36,408 nucleotides of DNA from Candidatus Tectimicrobiota bacterium (GTDB taxonomy: Bacteria > UBA8248 > JACPRG01): contig JACPRG010000095.1 in the NCBI GenBank assembly GCA_016190025.1, positions 1 to 36,408 on the forward strand, in the 5' to 3' direction. Every line of letters begins with the position of its first letter. Positions within the stretch are counted from its first letter, which is position 1. This document shows, one piece after another, positions 31,897 to 36,408 of the stretch. The notes under the pieces were generated by a model. That model was not told where the DNA came from. It made no database searches and saw only the letters and a list, made by a program, of their open reading frames with translations. Both the position numbers and the translations under genes were made by a program.

Positions 31897-34001
31897 GGCG
31901 CGCTCTCCGGGCCCAGGGTCCCGCCCGCCGGGGGGCCCGTGAAGCCGTGAAGCCGGAAGAGGGTCACGGAACGAACCGTCCCCCCCTTCCGGCGCTCCAC
32001 GCGGAAGAGATCCTCTCGCCGCCAGGAGCGGAAGAGAGGCCGCACGGTCCCGGGCGGCTCACCCCACTCTCCCGGCATCACCAGAAGCGCCCCCCGCCCC
32101 GCGAGGGAATCAAGAAGAGCGGGGGGGGCGCCTCCAGCCGGGACGACCCGGACCTTCGGCCGGCGGCCGGACCGACGGTCGAAGGGCGCGTAAAAGGCGA
32201 GCTCCGCCGCCGTCCCTGGATCGCCCGCCAAGAGAAGCGTCCCCTCCCCCATCTCCTCCAGGCTCCGGCCCACCCGTTCCCCCAGGGGCCGCCAGCCGAT
32301 GACGGAGGCCGCCGGATCGGTCTCCGGGAGCGTCTTCACGTCCAGTTTGCGCAAAAGCCGGACGTTTAGCAGAAGGGTCGTCTGCAAAATGCCCAGGGTC
32401 AACACAAGCGCCAAGACCTTGAAAAGGAAAACGCTCCGCCGGTCTCCCCGCCGGAGGATTTCCGTTGCCGCGCCCACCGCGGCCATCCAGGCGGGGATGA
32501 GGGCGCCCGCGGCCCACTCCGGCCGGGCGCCGCCCCTCCAGGCCCACGCCCCAAAAAGCCCCACACACAGCAGAGAAAAACCCAGGAGAGGAAAATACTC
32601 TGTCCTTTTCTCCCGAAGCGCCGCGCACAGGGCCCAAACGACTCCCCAGAGAATGAAGAGGAGAAGGAAGGGCCCTCCGTGGACCAGATACCATTTGAGG
32701 AAAGCGGCCGCCCCCGCGGTCTCGACGCCGCCCAAGGGCCTTGCTCGCGGCAGCGCCCCCTCGGCCCAGGGGACCGCCGTGACCGCCAACGCGAGCGCCA
32801 GTCCCAGATAAGGGGCGCGGCGCCTCAACCACCTCCGCCCCTCCGGGAGGAGCGCCAAGGAGAGCCCGCTGACGGGGACGAGGAGCGCGGCCGAGGGCTC
32901 GGTTCGAATGGCGAGCCCCACGCAGAGTCCCCACAGCCCCCAAAGCCACGAGGCGTTTTCCTCCGCCCCGGACGCCGCCAGATCGGCAGCAGCCAGGGCG
33001 CCCGTCCAGAAGAGGAGAGACAGGGTGACTCCCGTCAACTGGGCGCCGCCCATCCCGAAGACCGGAGCCGCCAAGAGGCCCGCGCCCGCTAGCGGGCCGG
33101 CCCAGCGGGACCACGGGAAGGCCTTCCCGGCCCAGAGAAAGACCACAACGCTCGTCCCCAGGGAAACGGCGAGGGCGCCGGCCCGGACCCCGAGCTCCGT
33201 GTCGCCGAGAAGCTCCGTCCCCCCCCGGGCCAGGGCCTCCGCGGGCGTGGCGGCAAGCCACCCCCAACCCCGGAAGAGCCGGGCCCGATCCCACTGGACC
33301 GCCTCCTCGGGCGCCAGATCCGCCCAGCCAACGTACCACAACCGGAGGGCCGTCGCCACGCCCAGAACCACCCAGAAGGCCAGCGCGGGGCGGTCGGTCT
33401 CCGCCGTCTCCCATTCCAGCAGCCGCTCCGCCGGGGGGAACCACCGGGAGAGCCGCCCGAGGGCGTCCTCCAGTCCCGGCCGGAGCGCCCGAACGACGAC
33501 GAGAGCGACCACGAGCCCCAAGAGGGCGCCCACGAGGACGTCCGAGGGGTAATGCTTCCCGTCGGTCACCCGCGACAGGGCCACCAAAGCCGCAAAGGGC
33601 GCGGAAAGAACGACTGTGGGCCGGTAGAAAAGCCCGAGGACCGCCGCCTGGGCGAACGAGTTGGCGGCGTGTCCGGACGGCATGGCGAAGCTTTTCGTGC
33701 ACCCCCCCACCAGGCGGACGCCCTCCAGGACGTGGCAGGGCCTCGGGCGGGCGATGAGCGGCTTGAGGATGCCCGAACCGAGGACCTCCGTCGCGGCGAG
33801 GGCCAGAAGAGCCGCGAGGACGTACGTCCTCTCGCGCCGCCCTCCCAAGACCGCCAGGACCAGGAAGGCAAGGGCCAAGGGCGCGACCCAGAGATTAGAT
33901 CGGGCCAAGGCGGAAAGGATCGCCGCCGCCCAGCCCGGCCAGTCGATGGCGTTGGCGGCCCGGAAGAGCTCCAGGTCCAGGGATGCGAGAGAGGAGAGCA
34001 C
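31893..34001 (-). CDS. Fusion of PAP2 lipid phosphatase and GT39-like glycosyltransferase
   Basis: 702 residues. Residues 1-175 are a PAP2 phosphatase with the complete three-part motif: K80-x6-R87-P88 (KPLIARPRP), PSGH (108-111) and S143-R144-x5-H150-x3-D154 (SRVTDGKHYPSD). Such enzymes cleave polyprenyl-diphosphate or phospholipid phosphates. From about 205 a second polytopic region resembles GT39/ArnT: ALRLWYVGWADLAPEEAVQW (219-237) places two acidic residues in the first outer loop, followed by many membrane segments and a soluble C-terminal domain of about 130 residues. The start is GTG at 34001 with no strong ribosome site. Its stop overlaps the GT2 gene start, so donor synthesis, transfer and lipid carrier recycling could be coupled. 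I have no evidence for the sugar or acceptor. Confidence 0.82.
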   Translation of the reverse strand: MLSSLASLDLELFRAANAIDWPGWAAAILSALARSNLWVAPLALAFLVLAVLGGRRERTYVLAALLALAATEVLGSGILKPLIARPRPCHVLEGVRLVGGCTKSFAMPSGHAANSFAQAAVLGLFYRPTVVLSAPFAALVALSRVTDGKHYPSDVLVGALLGLVVALVVVRALRPGLEDALGRLSRWFPPAERLLEWETAETDRPALAFWVVLGVATALRLWYVGWADLAPEEAVQWDRARLFRGWGWLAATPAEALARGGTELLGDTELGVRAGALAVSLGTSVVVFLWAGKAFPWSRWAGPLAGAGLLAAPVFGMGGAQLTGVTLSLLFWTGALAAADLAASGAEENASWLWGLWGLCVGLAIRTEPSAALLVPVSGLSLALLPEGRRWLRRRAPYLGLALALAVTAVPWAEGALPRARPLGGVETAGAAAFLKWYLVHGGPFLLLFILWGVVWALCAALREKRTEYFPLLGFSLLCVGLFGAWAWRGGARPEWAAGALIPAWMAAVGAATEILRRGDRRSVFLFKVLALVLTLGILQTTLLLNVRLLRKLDVKTLPETDPAASVIGWRPLGERVGRSLEEMGEGTLLLAGDPGTAAELAFYAPFDRRSGRRPKVRVVPAGGAPPALLDSLAGRGALLVMPGEWGEPPGTVRPLFRSWRREDLFRVERRKGGTVRSVTLFRLHGFTGPPAGGTLGPESAP

Positions 34002-34146
34002 GCTCAGTGAATTTTCCCGAAGCCTTCCCAGCGGCGGGCGAGCCGGCGCCCCGGAAGCGACCCAAGAGGCACCGGAAGGGCCGGGAGGAGCGGGTCGCCG
34101 CGAAGACCTCCGGGCGGTTTCGAGCGGGCGATCTGCGGCATGCCCT

Positions 34147-35154
34147 CTACACGAACTCTTTTCGGAGCTCGCGGTTCATGAGCTCTTCCAGGGCCTGGTG
34201 GGGGCCTTGCTCTTCAAAGAGGACGCGGCAGGTCTGCTCGGTGATGGGGAGATCGATCCCCTCCCGTTCTCCGAGGCGTCTTGCGGCCTTGGCCGTCTCG
34301 ATGCCCTCGGCCACCATCCGCATCCCCGCCAGAATGTCCCGGAGCTTCTCGCCGCGGCCCAGCCGGAGGCCGACCGTCCGGTTCCGGCTCAACTCTCCGG
34401 TGCTGGTGAGGACCAGGTCCCCGAAACCCGACAGCCCCGCGAAGGTCCGGGCGTCCGCCCCCATGGCCGCGCCGAGCCGGGTGATTTCCGCCATCCCTCT
34501 CACCAGCAGGGCCGCCCGGGCGCTGGACCCGAGACCGAGACCGTCCGAGATCCCCGCCGTCAGGGCGATGACGTTCTTGAGAGCGCCTCCCAGCTCCACC
34601 CCCAGGACGTCCTCCCCCGTGTACACGCGAAAAGAAGGGCCCGAGAAGAGGGCTTGAACCCAGCGGGCGGTCTTGCGGTCTTCCGAGGCGGCCACCGCCG
34701 CAGCCGGAAGGCCGGCGGCGACCTCCCGGGCGAAGGTGGGACCCGAGAGGACGCACAGGCGCAGTCCCCGCCCCGCTCCTGCGGTCTCTCGGATCACCTG
34801 GGTCATCGTCCGCAGAGAGCTCGTCTCGATCCCCTTGGACGCGCTGACGACGGCGGAACGTTCGGCGACGGCCGGGGCGAGCTCCTCCCACAGCCGCCTC
34901 ACCACATGAGAAGGCGCGGCGGACACAACGACCTCCGCCCCCTCGATGGAGGCCCGCAGGTCATTCGTCGGGCGGATGCGCCCGCTCAAGCGGACCCCGG
35001 GGAGAAACACCGGGTTTTCCCGCTCCCGCTCGATGGCCTCGCAGACCTCGGGCTCGTACACCCAGAGATGGACGGCGTGCCCACGCTCCCCCAGGTAGTG
35101 GGCGAGGGTCGTGCCCCAGCTCCCGGCGCCGATCACGGAGACGTGCTCTTTCAT
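34147..35154 (-). CDS. gpsA: Glycerol-3-phosphate dehydrogenase [NAD(P)+]
   Basis: 335 residues, usual length. The Rossmann motif is IGAGSWGTTLAHYL (8-21). Family motifs follow: SAAPSHVVRRL, VSASKGIE, SGPTFAREVAAGLP, VELGGALKNVIALTAGISDGLGLG (catalytic lysine in ALKN), SGFGDLVLTSTGELSRNR and GMRMVAEGIETAKA. It reduces dihydroxyacetone phosphate to sn-glycerol 3-phosphate for phospholipid synthesis. The frame also has an ATG at 35169 with AAGGAG only one base before it; the ATG at 35154, with GGAAGG just upstream, starts nearest to the family's N-terminus. It lies 34 bases after rtcB on the same strand, and 145 bases before the PAP2/GT39 gene. A link to the neighbours through envelope lipid is possible. 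Confidence 0.93.
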   Translation of the reverse strand: MKEHVSVIGAGSWGTTLAHYLGERGHAVHLWVYEPEVCEAIERERENPVFLPGVRLSGRIRPTNDLRASIEGAEVVVSAAPSHVVRRLWEELAPAVAERSAVVSASKGIETSSLRTMTQVIRETAGAGRGLRLCVLSGPTFAREVAAGLPAAAVAASEDRKTARWVQALFSGPSFRVYTGEDVLGVELGGALKNVIALTAGISDGLGLGSSARAALLVRGMAEITRLGAAMGADARTFAGLSGFGDLVLTSTGELSRNRTVGLRLGRGEKLRDILAGMRMVAEGIETAKAARRLGEREGIDLPITEQTCRVLFEEQGPHQALEELMNRELRKEFV

Positions 35155-35188
35155 CCCCCTTCCGCCCATTCTCCTTCCGCCGGCGGTC

Positions 35189-36408
35189 TCAGCCTTTGAT
35201 GCATCCGACGGGCGTGAGACGGGCGACCTTCCTGGCGATGCCGGCCTCGTGGACCACTTCCACCACGTCCGAGACGTCTTTATAGGCCTCCGGCATCTCC
35301 TCGGCCACGGTGGCCCGGCCCGCCGCCATGACGATGACGCCGCGGTCCTCCATCTCCCGGTTGAGAGCCCGCCCGCGGGCGGCCTTTTTCGCCGCGTGGC
35401 GGCTCAAGCGGCGGCCCGCGCCGTGGCACGTGCTGCCGAAGCACTCCTCCATGGCCCCGTCCGTTCCGGCCAGGACGAAGGAATGCCGCCCCATGTCCCC
35501 GGGGATCAACACCGGCTGGCCGGCCTCCCGGTAATCCGCCGGGATCTCCTCGTGGCCCGGCGGGAACGCCCGCGTGGCACCCTTGCGGTGGACGGCCACG
35601 TCCCGCCGCTTCCCGTTCACCCGATGGCTTTCCACCTTCACGATGTTGTGGGCGACGTCATACAGGGTGACCATGCCCAGATCCCGGGGCGAGATACCCA
35701 GGACCTCGAGGAAGGCCTCTTCGATCCTCCCCCGGATGCACTGGCGGTTCGCCCAGGCGAAGTTGGCGGCGCAGCGCATGGCACCCAGGTACGAGCGCCC
35801 CTCCGGGGAATCCAGGGGCGCGCAGGCCAGTTGGCGGTCCGGCAGGCGAATGCCGTAGCGGCCCATGGCCTTTTCCATGATCTCCAGGAAGTCCGTGCAG
35901 ACCTGGTGGCCGAATCCCCGGGAGCCGGTGTGGATCATCACCGTGACCTGTCCGGGGAACAGGCCGTACACGTCGGCGATCCGGGGATCGAAGATCTCCC
36001 TCACGACCTGGATCTCGGCGAAGTGGTTGCCCGACCCGAGGGTTCCCAGCTGCCGCCGGCCCCGCTCGAAGGCCCTCTCGCTCACCTCCTCCGGCACGGC
36101 GCCGGGGAGGGCTCCGCCGGACTCCACATGGGGGAGGTCGGCGGCCGAGCCGAATCCCCGCTCCACCGCCCACCTGGCGCCCTGGGTGAGGAGGGGGGCC
36201 TTGTCCCCTTCGGTGAGGCGCACCTCGCCCCGGGAACCGACGCCCGTCGGGACCTTCTGGAACATGGCCGCGACGAGCCGGCGGAGCTGGTCCCGGACGC
36301 CCTCATGGCGGAGGCGGGTCCGCAGAAGGCGGACGCCGCAGTTGATGTCGAACCCAACGCCTCCCGGACTGACGACCCCCCCTTGCTCGGGGTCGGTGGC
36401 CACGATCC
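35189..36408 (-). CDS. rtcB: RtcB tRNA-splicing ligase / RNA repair ligase, 5' end beyond window
   Basis: At least 406 residues are visible, and the start lies beyond the right edge. The frame continues through the edge (IVATDPEQGG), so the GTG at 36403 is internal; about 70-80 N-terminal residues are missing. All the manganese and guanylylation residues are identifiable: FDINCG (Asp and Cys), GSGNHFAEIQ (Asn, His), IHTGSRGFGHQV (His), DVAHNIVKVE (His) and STCHGAGRRLSR, whose histidine carries the GMP intermediate. It ends with the family's GCIKG-like PVGCIKG. RtcB seals 2',3'-cyclic phosphate and 5'-hydroxyl RNA ends using GTP. No RtcA, archease or RtcR is visible, although upstream genes are out of view. 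gpsA follows 34 bases downstream. Confidence 0.93.
   Translation of the reverse strand, partial: IVATDPEQGGVVSPGGVGFDINCGVRLLRTRLRHEGVRDQLRRLVAAMFQKVPTGVGSRGEVRLTEGDKAPLLTQGARWAVERGFGSAADLPHVESGGALPGAVPEEVSERAFERGRRQLGTLGSGNHFAEIQVVREIFDPRIADVYGLFPGQVTVMIHTGSRGFGHQVCTDFLEIMEKAMGRYGIRLPDRQLACAPLDSPEGRSYLGAMRCAANFAWANRQCIRGRIEEAFLEVLGISPRDLGMVTLYDVAHNIVKVESHRVNGKRRDVAVHRKGATRAFPPGHEEIPADYREAGQPVLIPGDMGRHSFVLAGTDGAMEECFGSTCHGAGRRLSRHAAKKAARGRALNREMEDRGVIVMAAGRATVAEEMPEAYKDVSDVVEVVHEAGIARKVARLTPVGCIKG

Overview
The window is dense, GC-rich bacterial chromosome with about 26 protein genes, GTG and TTG starts beside ATG, and mostly short gaps. I see no rRNA, no convincing tRNA, no CRISPR array and no intact insertion sequence. 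The gene content (SPC-type metal ATPase with a PerR regulator, HemQ-type coproheme decarboxylase, type I glutamine synthetase without the adenylylation motif, UbiD decarboxylase beside an NMT1-like binding protein, polyprenyl-phosphate glycosyltransferases) suggests an environmental, probably diderm bacterium from a high-GC, poorly cultured lineage (Methylomirabilota/Rokubacteria, Tectomicrobia or Desulfobacterota-like). That placement is inference only.

Left part (1-5044, + strand): the 3' end of a luciferase-like monooxygenase, an M24 peptidase-fold hydrolase, a DUF1989 protein, then a coupled pair for the alpha and beta halves of a 2-oxoacid dehydrogenase E1 with no E2 or E3 beside it. From 5056 to 8065 (- strand) two overlapping genes encode polytopic GT39-like and GT87-like glycosyltransferases. 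A promoter-rich gap leads into a + strand pair: a secreted NMT1/THI5-like binding protein and a UbiD-family decarboxylase.

Middle (11221-19742, + strand): an atypical OmpR-type regulator with a degenerate receiver lies directly upstream of glnA, and the gap between them holds a sequence resembling an actinobacterial GlnR box. Then come a QueD/PTPS-like protein lacking the catalytic cysteine, a pteridine-reductase-like SDR, a methyltransferase, a PilZ-PAS-histidine kinase-receiver hybrid, and a CCA-adding-type nucleotidyltransferase with an HD domain. Two palindromic repeat elements sit in the gaps.

Right part: an EF-G paralogue converges on a - strand perR and P1B-4 ATPase operon, the two sharing a CTAG at their stop codons. 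PerR retains every regulatory and structural metal ligand known from Bacillus subtilis PerR, and a perfect 11-1-11 palindrome overlaps the -35 of its promoter: a peroxide- and iron-responsive metal-efflux module. Divergent from it is a split transketolase whose leader has alternating complementary segments. Next are a small zinc-ribbon protein and a HEAT-repeat protein of unknown function. The right edge is a - strand run: rtcB (cut by the window), gpsA, a PAP2-phosphatase/GT39 fusion, a GT2 polyprenyl-phosphate glycosyltransferase and hemQ. The last three overlap by a few bases. The fusion and GT2 together would make a polyprenyl-phosphate sugar donor, use it, and recycle the lipid carrier.
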